Positions 19,215 through 26,790 of a stretch of DNA of 64,000 bases are shown one piece after another (positions within the stretch are counted from its first letter, which is position 1; each line of letters opens with the position of its first letter). A program made the translations under genes and the position numbers. The notes below the pieces were generated by a model. The model was not told where the DNA came from. It made no database searches and saw only the letters and a program-made list of their open reading frames with translations. Source of the DNA: Streptomyces narbonensis (lineage in GTDB: Bacteria; Actinomycetota; Actinomycetes; Streptomycetales; Streptomycetaceae); the NCBI RefSeq assembly GCF_014649015.1, contig NZ_BMSF01000007.1:186001-250000 (forward strand), written 5' to 3'.

Positions 19215-19709
19215 TCACGCCGACTCCTGGCGGTCAGTCGCTGGTTCGGGAAGCATGGCGACAAGGATCTCGGCGGCCTGAGTGACGTTACCGGCGCCGA
19301 CCGCACGGGCCATGGCGTCACGTGCCGCGTCGGGTGTCGTGTCCGGGGGCACCACCAGGAGGGCGAAGTGGTCGTTGTCGCCACGGGTGATGAGGACGGT
19401 GTCGTCGCCGACGGGGAAGGAGTCGAGGCGTACGACCCGGTCGTCGACGACCACACGCGTCGGGACCTCCTCCCAGGCGTCCGTGTCCAGGCCGACGCGC
19501 GTGACAGGGCCGAGGTGTGCGGTGAGCGCCCGGATCAGGTCGGGCAGCTCGGTCGCGACGTCGCGGGAGCGGGGCCACCAGGCGCCGTCGAGGACGCCTT
19601 CGCGGGAGTGGGTCGTCCGCAGCCGGAGCAGGGCCGTGCCGGGATTCACCGCTCGGTGGATCCCATCCGGAAGGAGCTTGGGAGGGGTGGGGGTGTCGGA
19701 TTCGGCCAT
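19215..19709 (-). CDS. DUF5994 family protein (copy 1)
   Basis: 164 residues from the ATG at 19709; an in-frame ATG at 19748 has a poorer context. The LDGAWWPRSRDVATELPDLI block (about 40-59) is the DUF5994 hallmark and is shared with the divergent gene at 19980. No membrane segment. DUF5994 genes are frequent in Streptomyces near stress-signalling genes, which fits the PP2C neighbour it converges on. Molecular function is unknown. Confidence 0.85.
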   Translation of the reverse strand: MAESDTPTPPKLLPDGIHRAVNPGTALLRLRTTHSREGVLDGAWWPRSRDVATELPDLIRALTAHLGPVTRVGLDTDAWEEVPTRVVVDDRVVRLDSFPVGDDTVLITRGDNDHFALLVVPPDTTPDAARDAMARAVGAGNVTQAAEILVAMLPEPATDRQESA

Positions 19710-19939
19710 GGTGGTCCGCCTGCCTGAGCGGGGCTGCCGACACCTCATGGCCGGCGAGATACCGCCGTGGTCACACGGTACCCCGCGTGCCTGCGGTCAT
19801 GCCCGCGGCCATCGCCCGGACGGTGAAATCGCCTGGTCAGAACGGCTCGTCCGGCCACTGGGCGGAGTACGCTGAAAGTACCGGGAGTAAGTCGAGCACC
19901 CGCTCCCACGCGGACGTCGTTTCCGGCGATCAAGACACT

Positions 19940-19961
19940 GGGCCGCCCTGCAGGGCGGCCC
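19940..19961. repeat. Perfect 22-bp palindrome in the DUF5994 leader
   Basis: GGGCCGCCCTG at 19940-19950 is followed directly by its complement CAGGGCGGCCC at 19951-19961, ending 18 bp before the ATG of the rightward DUF5994 gene. It could form an mRNA hairpin or bind a dimeric regulator. Confidence 0.6.
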
Positions 19962-19979
19962 GGAGACGGGTCTGCGATC

Positions 19980-20534
19980 ATGGCCACCTCCCTGGCACCC
20001 CCGCTTTCGGCGCGCCTGTCGCTGACGCCGAAGACCACCCTCGCCGGCCGCTTGGACGGCGCCTGGTGGCCTCGTTCGCGTGACCTCACCGCGGAGCTTC
20101 CGTCCCTGGTCGACGCGCTGGAGGAGCGCTACGGGCGCATCACACGCGTCACGGTGAACCCCACGCGCTGGCCCGTCGTCCCGCACAAGGTCGCCGTCGC
20201 CGGGCACACCGTGCACGTCGGCTGGTTCACCGAACAGGATCCCGACAAGATGATCCTGCTCTCGTACACCGTCGGCCGCTGCGACCTGCTGGTGATCCCG
20301 CCCGAGACCGAACCCGCCGCAGCCGCCCGGCTGATGACCGCCGCCGCCCTCCCCGGCAGCGTCCTGGCCGCCAGTGTCCTGATGTCCGACGAAGCCATGA
20401 TCGACCGTCGCATGAGGGACGCCCGAAGCGGCGAGGACGCCTGGGAGACCGACGGCGGGGCCGCCCTGCCGCTTCTCCGGCACCCGGTCATCGGCGCGCG
20501 GATGATCCCGCTGCCGAGGAACATGCGGAGGTGA
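19980..20534 (+). CDS. DUF5994 family protein (copy 2)
   Basis: 184 residues, a divergent paralogue of the protein encoded at 19215-19709: the LDGAWWPRSRDLTAELPSLV block and the VHVGWFTEQDPDKMILL strand correspond. It lacks the short C-terminal helix of copy 1 and has its own tail. Its stop codon lies within the GGAGGTGA ribosome-binding site of the next small gene, so the two are co-translated. Confidence 0.85.
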   Translation: MATSLAPPLSARLSLTPKTTLAGRLDGAWWPRSRDLTAELPSLVDALEERYGRITRVTVNPTRWPVVPHKVAVAGHTVHVGWFTEQDPDKMILLSYTVGRCDLLVIPPETEPAAAARLMTAAALPGSVLAASVLMSDEAMIDRRMRDARSGEDAWETDGGAALPLLRHPVIGARMIPLPRNMRR

Positions 20535-20538
20535 CGTC

Positions 20539-20748
20539 GTGGAGACCCTGATCACGATCGCCGCGATCGCTCTGCTGATCGCGCTCGGCATGCGCCTGAT
20601 ACACCGGCTCAACGCCCAGCACGACGCACGCATCGCGGCCCACCACTTCAGCGACCCCTTCCCGGCCATCCGCCGGCCGCCCGGCCACAGCCACCCCACG
20701 CCGACGGAACAAGCCACCCGTCGCCGGCTCACGGGCACCTGGCCCTGA
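20539..20748 (+). CDS. Small membrane-anchored protein
   Basis: 69 residues from a GTG at 20539 with a strong GGAGGTGA site (20527-20534). One N-terminal transmembrane helix (about 4-22, LITIAAIALLIALGMRL) is followed by a short His/Pro-rich cytosolic tail. Family not recognised. Its coupling to the DUF5994 gene suggests a shared process at the membrane. Confidence 0.6.
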   Translation: METLITIAAIALLIALGMRLIHRLNAQHDARIAAHHFSDPFPAIRRPPGHSHPTPTEQATRRRLTGTWP

Positions 20749-21010
20749 CCACCTCAGACCGCCTCCGACCGAAGGCGGCGGGTGGGGCACCCGACACCCG
20801 GGACAACCCACCCGCCGGCCTCTCGCATGAAAGGACCCCGGTCATGGCGACACTCCGCGAGCGACAGGTCTACCGCGAACGGGTCCTGACCGCCCTCTAC
20901 GAAGCCACCGAAGGCAACCGTCTCCTCGGAGTCCCCGGGCGGAAACTGCGGAACGACCTGCGCGTCCCGGAGGAGGACGGGGGCTTCCCCTGAAGCGTGG
21001 ACACCGTTTG

Positions 21011-21904
21011 CTATGCGGCGGCGGTCAGCGTAACTGATCGCTGTTCGAAGGCGATCGGGCTGAGGTAGCCAAGCCCTGAGTGCCTGCGTCTGGTGTTGTA
21101 GCGGGTGACCCACCGGAACACCGCGAGACGGGCCTCACGGGCCCCTGACCAGCGTTTCTTCCCTTGCAGGGTCTCCCTTTTCAGGGTCGCGTTGAAGCTC
21201 TCCGCGGCGGCGTTGTCCGCGCTGGTGCCGACCGCGCCGCGCGAGCGGGTCACGCCGAGTCGGCGGCACACCTTCGCGAACTCCTTCGACGCGTACTGCG
21301 CTCCGTTGTCGCTGTGGAATATCGCCCCGTGAAGGCCGCCGCCACAACGGGTGCGGGCGGCAGCTTCGAGCGCGTCGGTTACCAGCTCGGTGCGCATATG
21401 GTCGGCGATCGACCAGCCTGCGAGGCGTCTGGAATACAGGTCCAACACCGTGGCCAGGTAGAGGAATTGACCATCTCCGATGGGCAGATACGTGATGTCG
21501 CCGACGTACTTGGTGTTCGGCTCGCTCGCGGTGAAGTCGCGCTGCAGCAGGTCCGGCACCGGGGCCGCTTCTGGCTCGGGGACCGTGGTGCGGGCCTTCT
21601 TGCGCAGGTGCACGCCCTGGACCCCGATCCGGCGCATCACCCGCTCGACCCGCTTGTGGTTGACGTCGATCCCGGCGGCCTTCAGCTCGGCCGTGACGCG
21701 CGGGATGCCGTAGGTGCCGTCCGACTCTTTATGGATCTCCCGGATCCGCCTCGCCAGCCGGGCATCGTCCCTCGCCCGCGCCAGGCGGGCAGGGGCGGCC
21801 TTCAGCCACCGGTAGAACCCGGACCGGGAGACCTCCAGCACCCGGCACAGCCGCTTGACGCCGAACGCGCCGCGATGATCCTCGACGAACTGGAAACGGC
21901 TCAC
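21011..21904 (-). CDS. IS3-family transposase OrfB (DDE integrase domain)
   Basis: 297 residues beginning at a GTG that overlaps the orfA stop (GTGA). An N-terminal HTH_21-like helical domain is followed by the rve catalytic core with the DDE residues in YVGDITYL, FHSDNGAQY and AAESFNATLK. No stop or frameshift is seen, so the enzyme may be active. Overlapping start and stop imply coupled translation, with or without programmed frameshifting. Confidence 0.93.
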   Translation of the reverse strand: MSRFQFVEDHRGAFGVKRLCRVLEVSRSGFYRWLKAAPARLARARDDARLARRIREIHKESDGTYGIPRVTAELKAAGIDVNHKRVERVMRRIGVQGVHLRKKARTTVPEPEAAPVPDLLQRDFTASEPNTKYVGDITYLPIGDGQFLYLATVLDLYSRRLAGWSIADHMRTELVTDALEAAARTRCGGGLHGAIFHSDNGAQYASKEFAKVCRRLGVTRSRGAVGTSADNAAAESFNATLKRETLQGKKRWSGAREARLAVFRWVTRYNTRRRHSGLGYLSPIAFEQRSVTLTAAA

Positions 21905-22239
21905 CAGTTGGTCTCGCCGGCGAAATACTTCGCGGCCCTCCGCAGGATCTCCCGCTCCGTCTCCAGCTCCCTGATCCGGGCCCTGAGCTGCTTGTTCTCC
22001 TCTTTCAGCACATCATCGGAGGCTACCTCGGCACTCTGTGACGCCCGCGGCGAGCCGCTGGTGCCCGCCGCGTGGCCCTTGCGGGCCCGCTCGGCCCGCA
22101 CCCAGTTCCGCAGCGTCTCCCGGCTGATTCCGAGGTCCTTGCTCACGCCCTCGTAGGTGTTCTTCGGGTCCGACAGGTACAGCGCGACAGCGTCCGCCTT
22201 GAACTCTGCCGAATACACCTTCATCACCATGCGTGACAT
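21901..22239 (-). CDS. IS3-family transposase OrfA (HTH protein)
   Basis: 112 residues. The N-terminal half is the HTH_Tnp_1 helix-turn-helix (YSAEFKADAVALYLS and GISRETLRNWV), and the C-terminal half is a leucine-zipper-like coiled coil (KEENKQLRARIRELETERE). It binds the terminal inverted repeats. Three in-frame ATGs lie near the start; GAGGAAG upstream fits any of them. Confidence 0.9.
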   Translation of the reverse strand: MSRMVMKVYSAEFKADAVALYLSDPKNTYEGVSKDLGISRETLRNWVRAERARKGHAAGTSGSPRASQSAEVASDDVLKEENKQLRARIRELETEREILRRAAKYFAGETNW

Positions 22240-22441
22240 CTCTTCCTCTGGACCCTCAAGGTCCAGTGTCCAAGGTGTCCACGCTCAGGGGGAAAGCCCC
22301 GACCTGGCCGCCGCCTGCACCTACCTCGCCGGCGAGGGCCTGATCAGCGTCGACTGGGAACCGGGCAACACCCCCGCGATGGTCTCCCTGACCCACCAGG
22401 GAATCCGCCGCATGGAGGCCGAAGAGGAGGAACGCGGCTGA

Positions 22442-22780
22442 GCCGGACTGCCCGATGGCCCGCTCTCTCTCCGGCCTGTCCGGCCCGCAGTCGTGGAATT
22501 GAACGTGGATCGAGCACGCTCACGTGTGAAGTCATGGAAACCTCCGGCACCCGGGAGGACCTGACCATGCCCCCGACAGCAGCAAGGTAGCGGCGGGCGC
22601 CCTCTCCCAAGCCCATGGCACGGGTTCGCTCCCGACAGGCGCCGGAGGTGTGTCCCTCCCGGGAGCCGACTGGGAGCCGACGTGCTCCCCAAGCCCCCGC
22701 GACACCACCCGAGCCCACCGCGCACCAACGCTGTGACCAGGCGAAACGGCAAACCAGCCGGTGAAGATCCGGACCGAACC
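22442..22780. other. 339-bp gene-free region before the tRNA fragment
   Basis: No convincing gene. A direct repeat GGGAGCCGAC occurs at 22661-22670 and 22672-22681, about 100 bp from the attachment-site copy, and could be integrase arm sites. Minus-strand frames through here read into the antisense of the tRNA fragment and are not credible proteins. Confidence 0.4.
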
Positions 22781-22826
22781 TCGTTCGGGACGAAGAGGTC
22801 GTGGGTTCAAATCCCGCCACCCCGAC
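22781..22826 (+). other. 3' half of a tRNA-Pro(CGG): probable attachment-site copy
   Basis: The segment contains the anticodon loop TTCGGGA (anticodon CGG) with the 3' anticodon stem CGAAG, the variable region, a T-arm (GTGGG 22801-22805, loop TTCAAAT, CCCGC 22813-22817), the acceptor 3' strand CACCCCG and discriminator A at 22825. The 5' acceptor strand and D-arm are absent, and the 5' anticodon stem base pairing is broken, so it is not a functional tRNA. Duplicated tRNA 3' ends mark the distal edge of integrated elements; tRNA-Pro is the known target of pSAM2-type elements. Confidence 0.8.
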
Positions 22827-22831
22827 AGCCA

Positions 22832-22881
22832 AAAAGCAGGTGGGGTAGTTACTGGATTCAGTAACTACCCCACCTGCTTTT
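22832..22881. terminator. Strong 23-bp stem terminator after the tRNA fragment
   Basis: A perfect 23-bp inverted repeat (22832-22854 with 22859-22881, loop GATT) ends in a TTTT run on the plus strand. It looks like the native terminator of the tRNA-Pro gene retained at the chromosomal side of the junction, and it also ends the leftward gene at 22909. Confidence 0.85.
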
Positions 22882-22908
22882 GCGTGCGGCTGGGTCCTGT
22901 CCGAGCGA

Positions 22909-23382
22909 TCAAGGCGTCGTCGGCTCCGCCGGTCGATGCAGGCTGTCGCTACGCGCGTACGTGGCGAAGGCACCTTCGCCGGAGAGGGTCGCTCGCCCAC
23001 TCGAGTCTGCGACGTAGAGATCGAAATAGCAGGGCTCGGCCGTATCGGGATCCTGGAGTTCCAGGAACACCATTCGCGGTTCGTCGCTGTCGCCGAAGGC
23101 CCATGTCGCCCGCAGCGTCCGGCCGTTGTCCCGCCCCAGCGCCCATCCGCACGCATCGAGCTGCGCCTCCGGCGTCAGCTCGGCCGAACCGTCCCCGCGC
23201 ACCACCAGCCGTGCGTCGCCGTCGTCCTCGGCAACCCATACCCTTTCCACCTCCGCCACGTCGAGGGCAACCGTGCCGTCCCTGTCGGCGATGATCTCGT
23301 ACACGTCGGCTCCCGCCACCGCGACGACGACCATCGCCAGAACTCCGGCCACCCTGAGCAGCACCCGCGCTTCGTCGGTCAT
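22909..23382 (-). CDS. Membrane-anchored hypothetical protein
   Basis: 157 residues with one N-terminal hydrophobic segment (about 8-28, LLRVAGVLAMVVVAVAGADV) and an extracytoplasmic beta-rich domain of about 125 residues with two cysteines (in DACGWAL and EPCYFDLY). The segment lacks a lipobox, so it is probably a signal anchor. I do not recognise the domain. It is the first gene on the chromosomal side of the attachment-site copy. Confidence 0.65.
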   Translation of the reverse strand: MTDEARVLLRVAGVLAMVVVAVAGADVYEIIADRDGTVALDVAEVERVWVAEDDGDARLVVRGDGSAELTPEAQLDACGWALGRDNGRTLRATWAFGDSDEPRMVFLELQDPDTAEPCYFDLYVADSSGRATLSGEGAFATYARSDSLHRPAEPTTP

Positions 23383-23455
23383 GGACGTCCTTGTCGTGTC
23401 GTCCGCGTGGCTCCCGGGAGTGCTCCGGGAGCCACGCAGGTGGGCATCACACCCC

Positions 23456-24334
23456 CTAGATGATCGGCGGGCGGCCCAGGCGGGTCATGCGGGCGACTGT
23501 GGACCAGCGCATGGGGCGGCGGGGGCCGCAGGGGCGGCGGACGCCTTCGGCGAAGCCGGCGAACCAGGATGCCAGGCCCGGGGCGGAGCGGGTGCGGGCC
23601 AGGGTCAGGAGGGTCCAGACGCCGAGGTAGACGGGGACCAGGAGGACCGGCAGGTTGCGCTTGGCCAGCCAGACGCGGTTGCGGGCGGTCATCCGGTAGT
23701 AGACCGCGTGCCGGGCGGGGCTGGTCCTCGGGTGCTGGAGGAGGAGTTCCGGCGCGTACAGGACCTTCCAGTCCGCGTCGAGGGCCCGCCAGGCGAGGTC
23801 GGTCTCCTCGTGGGTGAAGAAGAAGTCCTCCGGCCAGTCGCCGACCTGGTCGAGCATCCGCATCGACAGGCCGTGGCCGCCGCCGAGGAACGTCGTCACC
23901 TCGCCGCCGACCATCGGGTCCTTCGCCCCGAGGCGGGGGACGTGGCGGCGCTGCGTCTCGCCCGTCTCGTCGGCGATCCGGAAGGAGACGATCCCGAGAG
24001 CCGGGTCCGCCTCGTACAGGTCGCCGAGGCGGCGCAGGACGTCCGTGTCGACGAGCAGGCCGTCGTCGTCGAGGTCCACCACCACGTCGACGTCGCCGAA
24101 GGCGCGCAGCGTCTCGATCGCGACGTTCCGGCCGCCCGACACGCCCCTGTTCTCGGGCAGTTCGACTCCCGTGACGCCCTCGGGGAGCTCCGGGAGCGAG
24201 CCGGTGCCGTTGCCGACGACGACGATCCGGGCGGCCGGTTCGTCCTGCCCTGCCACGGCGTCGAGCAGGGCCCGCAGCTCGTCGGGGCGCGTGCCCATCG
24301 TCAGTACCGCCACACCCATACGCGGTCGTGCCAC
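23456..24334 (-). CDS. Family 2 glycosyltransferase
   Basis: 292 residues. A GT-A fold is indicated by AVLTMGTRPDEL at the start, the nucleotide-binding IVVVGNGTGS, the metal-binding acidic run VDLDDDGLLVD (about 85-95) and the acceptor-side THEETDLAWRA (about 175-185). The C-terminal 70 residues are hydrophobic/basic and may touch the membrane. Such enzymes transfer sugars to cell-wall or teichoic-type polymers; donor and acceptor are unknown. The start could also be the ATG five codons downstream (24319). Confidence 0.85.
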   Translation of the reverse strand: MARPRMGVAVLTMGTRPDELRALLDAVAGQDEPAARIVVVGNGTGSLPELPEGVTGVELPENRGVSGGRNVAIETLRAFGDVDVVVDLDDDGLLVDTDVLRRLGDLYEADPALGIVSFRIADETGETQRRHVPRLGAKDPMVGGEVTTFLGGGHGLSMRMLDQVGDWPEDFFFTHEETDLAWRALDADWKVLYAPELLLQHPRTSPARHAVYYRMTARNRVWLAKRNLPVLLVPVYLGVWTLLTLARTRSAPGLASWFAGFAEGVRRPCGPRRPMRWSTVARMTRLGRPPII

Positions 24335-24409
24335 GACCCACTCCGTCCCACGCTGACCGACACTCGCCCCGGATGCTAACCGTCTGGCGTCACCTGCCGT
24401 TCACCCGCG

Positions 24410-25018
24410 TCACGTCTCGAGGACACGGTCCTCGCGGTGGCGGGCGAGCGCCCGGCCGTAGCGTTCGGAGACGCCCGGCATGAGGCTCTCCCCCTCCGCC
24501 GGGCGGTCCAGGCCGAAGACGTAGCCGGGGAAGTCCAGCGCCTGCTGCGTCTTCCAGATCTCGCCGTGGTCGTTCGGCGGGAGGATCCGTGCCGGGTCGC
24601 CGACCGCCACCCATCCGATCGGGACCGTCGAGTCGGCCGGGAGGACCGTCCTCAGGTGGACGACGCCGTTGATCCGGACCTCCGAACGCGTCCCGATCCG
24701 CGCCCCGTTGAACACCCGGCTCCCGGTCGCGAGGAAGACCTCGTCCTCCACCGTGCAGCCGGCGAGGGAGGACGTCGGGCCGACCAGGACCTGTCGGCCG
24801 AGCGTCAGGGGGTCGCGGGCGGTGCCGCGCAGGACCGCGTTCTCCATGACGATGCAGCCCTCGCCGAGCTCCACCGCACCGCCCTCTGAGGTCAGTACGG
24901 CTCCGAAGAGGATCCGGCAGCCCGCGCCGACGCGCACGTCGCCGGAGAGCGTCGCCGTCGGGGCCACGTAGGCGGTCGGGTGGACGGTCGGCGCCTGGCC
25001 GTCGTGTTCGATCAGCAT
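24410..25018 (-). CDS. Gamma-carbonic-anhydrase-like hexapeptide-repeat protein
   Basis: 202 residues. Residues about 10-150 show the left-handed beta-helix hexapeptide pattern ([LIV]-G-x4 repeats: TLSGDVRVGAGC, VELGEGCIVMEN, LTLGRQVLVGP, IGTRSEVRINGVVHLR) followed by a C-terminal helix. Some metal-ligand histidines of true gamma-carbonic anhydrases are not obvious, so enzymatic activity is doubtful and an acyltransferase or scaffold role is possible. Confidence 0.8.
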   Translation of the reverse strand: MLIEHDGQAPTVHPTAYVAPTATLSGDVRVGAGCRILFGAVLTSEGGAVELGEGCIVMENAVLRGTARDPLTLGRQVLVGPTSSLAGCTVEDEVFLATGSRVFNGARIGTRSEVRINGVVHLRTVLPADSTVPIGWVAVGDPARILPPNDHGEIWKTQQALDFPGYVFGLDRPAEGESLMPGVSERYGRALARHREDRVLET

Positions 25019-25134
25019 CCCGTCATCATGCCGGGCGGGGCCCTGAGGGGACGCGCGGCGAGGAGCGTGTCCGGGCGGCTCTACGCTGGTCCCCTTCCGT
25101 CAAGTTGATCGATCGTCGAAAGGGTGGTCTCCAG

Positions 25135-26331
25135 GTGCTGGTCGCGGACCGATATCGGCTTCATGTGTGTATCGGCCGGGGCGGCATGGGCGAGGTGTGG
25201 CAGGCCACGGACGAGGTCCTCGGCCGGCCCGTCGCCGTGAAGCTGATGCTGGGTCACGGCACCGACCCGTCGGCGAGCGACCGCTTCCGACTGGAGGCGC
25301 AGACCGCCGCCCGGCTGAGCCACCCGCACGTCGTGGGCGTCTTCGACTTCGGTACGTGGGACGGAAAGCTCTTCCTCGTCATGGAGCTCGTCGAGGGCGA
25401 CAGCCTCGCCGGCAGCCCCTCGGACCCGCTGGTCCTGCCTCCCGAGCGGGTCGCCGTCGTCGCCGCCCACGCCGCCGCCGGGCTCGCGGCCGCTCACCGG
25501 CAGGGGGTCGTGCACCGCGACATCAAGCCGGGGAACCTCCTGGTCGACGCCGAGGGGACGGTGAAGCTGGCCGACTTCGGCATCGCGCGGTTCGTCGACG
25601 ACCCGTCGGCGGCGCTCACGACGACCGGTCAGATCGTGGGCACCGGGCTCTATCTGGCGCCCGAGCGCGCCCTGGGGCAGCCCGCCTCCTCCGCTTCCGA
25701 CGTCTACTCACTCGGGTGCGTGCTCTACCAACTGCTGATCGGTCAGCCGCCGTTCCGCGCGGACACGGCCACGGCCCTGCTCTACCAGCACATCGACACC
25801 CCGCCCGTACCGCCCGGCCGGCTGGGGGTCACGCTGCCGCCCGTCTTCGAGACGTACCTGCTGAGCCTGCTCGCCAAGCAGCCCGAGCAGCGGCCCTCGG
25901 CGCAGGCGATCGCGGACTGGTTCTCGTCGGGGGCCTGGCGCGGTTACCCGCAGCAACAGCCGGGTCCCGCGCATCAGGTACCCCATCATGCGCAGCCCAT
26001 GCATCAGGCACCGCACGCGCAGCCCGCGCACCAGGCACCGCACGCGCAGCCCGCGCACCAGGCCCCCCACGGGCAGCCCGCGCATCGGGGCCCTCAGCCC
26101 GTGCATCAGGCCCCGTCCGCGCGTCAGGGCCCGCCGGCCGCGCGTCCCCCGCAGTCGCCCGCCCCGCACGTGTCCGCCGAACCGTCCGCCTCGCGGCGGC
26201 GCGAGCGGCCGGCGCCCGGCGGGGGCGGGCTCGCGGAGCTCTCCCGGCGCCGGCCCCGTAAGACGGCCGCCGTCGCCGGGGCCATCGCCTTCGTCGTCTT
26301 CCTGGTCATCGGAATGGCCTGGCTGTCCTGA
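25135..26331 (+). CDS. Serine/threonine protein kinase (PknB-like)
   Basis: 398 residues from the GTG at 25135, with GAAAGGG at 25118-25124; the TTG at 25105 is less likely. The kinase domain (about 1-265) has the Gly loop GRGGMGEVW, VAVKLML lysine, HRDIKPGN catalytic loop, DFG and APE motifs. A His/Gln/Pro-rich linker with repeated HQAPHAQPA units follows, then a single transmembrane helix at the extreme C-terminus (VAGAIAFVVFLVIGMAW) with almost nothing outside. It therefore senses inside the cell or at the membrane rather than through a PASTA domain. Confidence 0.92.
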   Translation: MLVADRYRLHVCIGRGGMGEVWQATDEVLGRPVAVKLMLGHGTDPSASDRFRLEAQTAARLSHPHVVGVFDFGTWDGKLFLVMELVEGDSLAGSPSDPLVLPPERVAVVAAHAAAGLAAAHRQGVVHRDIKPGNLLVDAEGTVKLADFGIARFVDDPSAALTTTGQIVGTGLYLAPERALGQPASSASDVYSLGCVLYQLLIGQPPFRADTATALLYQHIDTPPVPPGRLGVTLPPVFETYLLSLLAKQPEQRPSAQAIADWFSSGAWRGYPQQQPGPAHQVPHHAQPMHQAPHAQPAHQAPHAQPAHQAPHGQPAHRGPQPVHQAPSARQGPPAARPPQSPAPHVSAEPSASRRRERPAPGGGGLAELSRRRPRKTAAVAGAIAFVVFLVIGMAWLS

Positions 26332-26356
26332 GTCGGGGCCCGCCCGTCATTACTCG

Positions 26357-26638
26357 TCAGTACAGCCTCGGCGCCATCACGTGCGGCTCGCCGTCCGCCG
26401 TCGTGAGCAGCAGGCAGCGCGGTACACCGGGCCCGGTGGTCGCCCGTACGGACACGGCGGTCGGCGGGTCGGTCGGCAGCTCGATCGGGACGGTGACCGG
26501 CCGGTCGTCCGTCGCCGTGGCGTGTCCGGTCTCCTTGCCGTCGACGAGCACCTCGACGACGGACGTGTGCCCGGTCTGGACGGTCACGGAGACCGAGTGC
26601 CCGAGGTAGTCGGTGTGGAAGTGGTGGCGTCGGCTCAT
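26357..26638 (-). CDS. Small hypothetical protein
   Basis: 93 residues, no signal peptide. Beta-strand-rich (SVSVTVQTGHTSVVEVLVDGKETGHA) with a compact composition typical of conserved Streptomyces cytosolic proteins. It converges on the kinase gene and is divergent from the alkyl sulfatase. Function not recognised. Confidence 0.6.
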   Translation of the reverse strand: MSRRHHFHTDYLGHSVSVTVQTGHTSVVEVLVDGKETGHATATDDRPVTVPIELPTDPPTAVSVRATTGPGVPRCLLLTTADGEPHVMAPRLY

Positions 26639-26790
26639 GGGTTACCTCCGTACCCTCCAGAGTAGGTACGGAGCGGCTCTCCCGCCGCCTCCCGCCGCCT
26701 CCCGCCGCTCCGAAGTGCGGTCGTAGTGACCCGGTGTTCAGATGGACCGGAACGCCGCTCACCGCCCTTGCGGAACGGAGTACCCCGTCC

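Larger units (their letters stand above)
20979..22300 (-). mobile_element. IS3-family insertion sequence, 1322 bp
   Basis: Terminal inverted repeats of 27 bp lie at 20979-21005 and 22274-22300 (22 of 27 positions match; the inner GCGTGGACACC is identical). A GAC duplication flanks it at 20976-20978 and 22301-22303. It carries overlapping orfA and orfB transcribed leftward. A shorter reading of the ends (TGA...TCA at 20991 and 22287) gives the usual IS3 TG/CA termini but no target duplication and does not restore the host frame, so I prefer the longer limits. Confidence 0.88.
20844..22441 (+). pseudogene. Small winged-helix-like gene split by an IS3-family element
   Basis: The first part (20844-20978) encodes 45 residues beginning MATLRERQVYRERVLTAL. 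The second part (22304-22441) continues with LAAACTYLAGEGLISVDW and ends at a TGA. Removing the 1322-bp insertion and one copy of the 3-bp duplication GAC restores an uninterrupted 90-residue frame with no other change. The rebuilt protein looks like a small winged-helix domain (helices, then a GLISVDWEP wing and SLTHQGIRRMEAE). The 5' fragment as it stands would end in a TGA inside the insertion after four extra residues. Confidence 0.88.

Noticed and set aside
20991..22287. Shorter IS limits with TG/CA termini
   Set aside because: They leave no target duplication and do not restore the host reading frame, unlike 20979-22300.
22781..22826. Complete tRNA-Pro gene
   Set aside because: No D-arm or 5' acceptor strand can be found upstream and the anticodon stem is broken.
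22344..23156. Minus-strand frame across the tRNA fragment, reading a GFEPTTSSSRT-like peptide
   Set aside because: This peptide is a known artefact of translating the antisense of tRNA 3' ends and their terminators; no domain is present.
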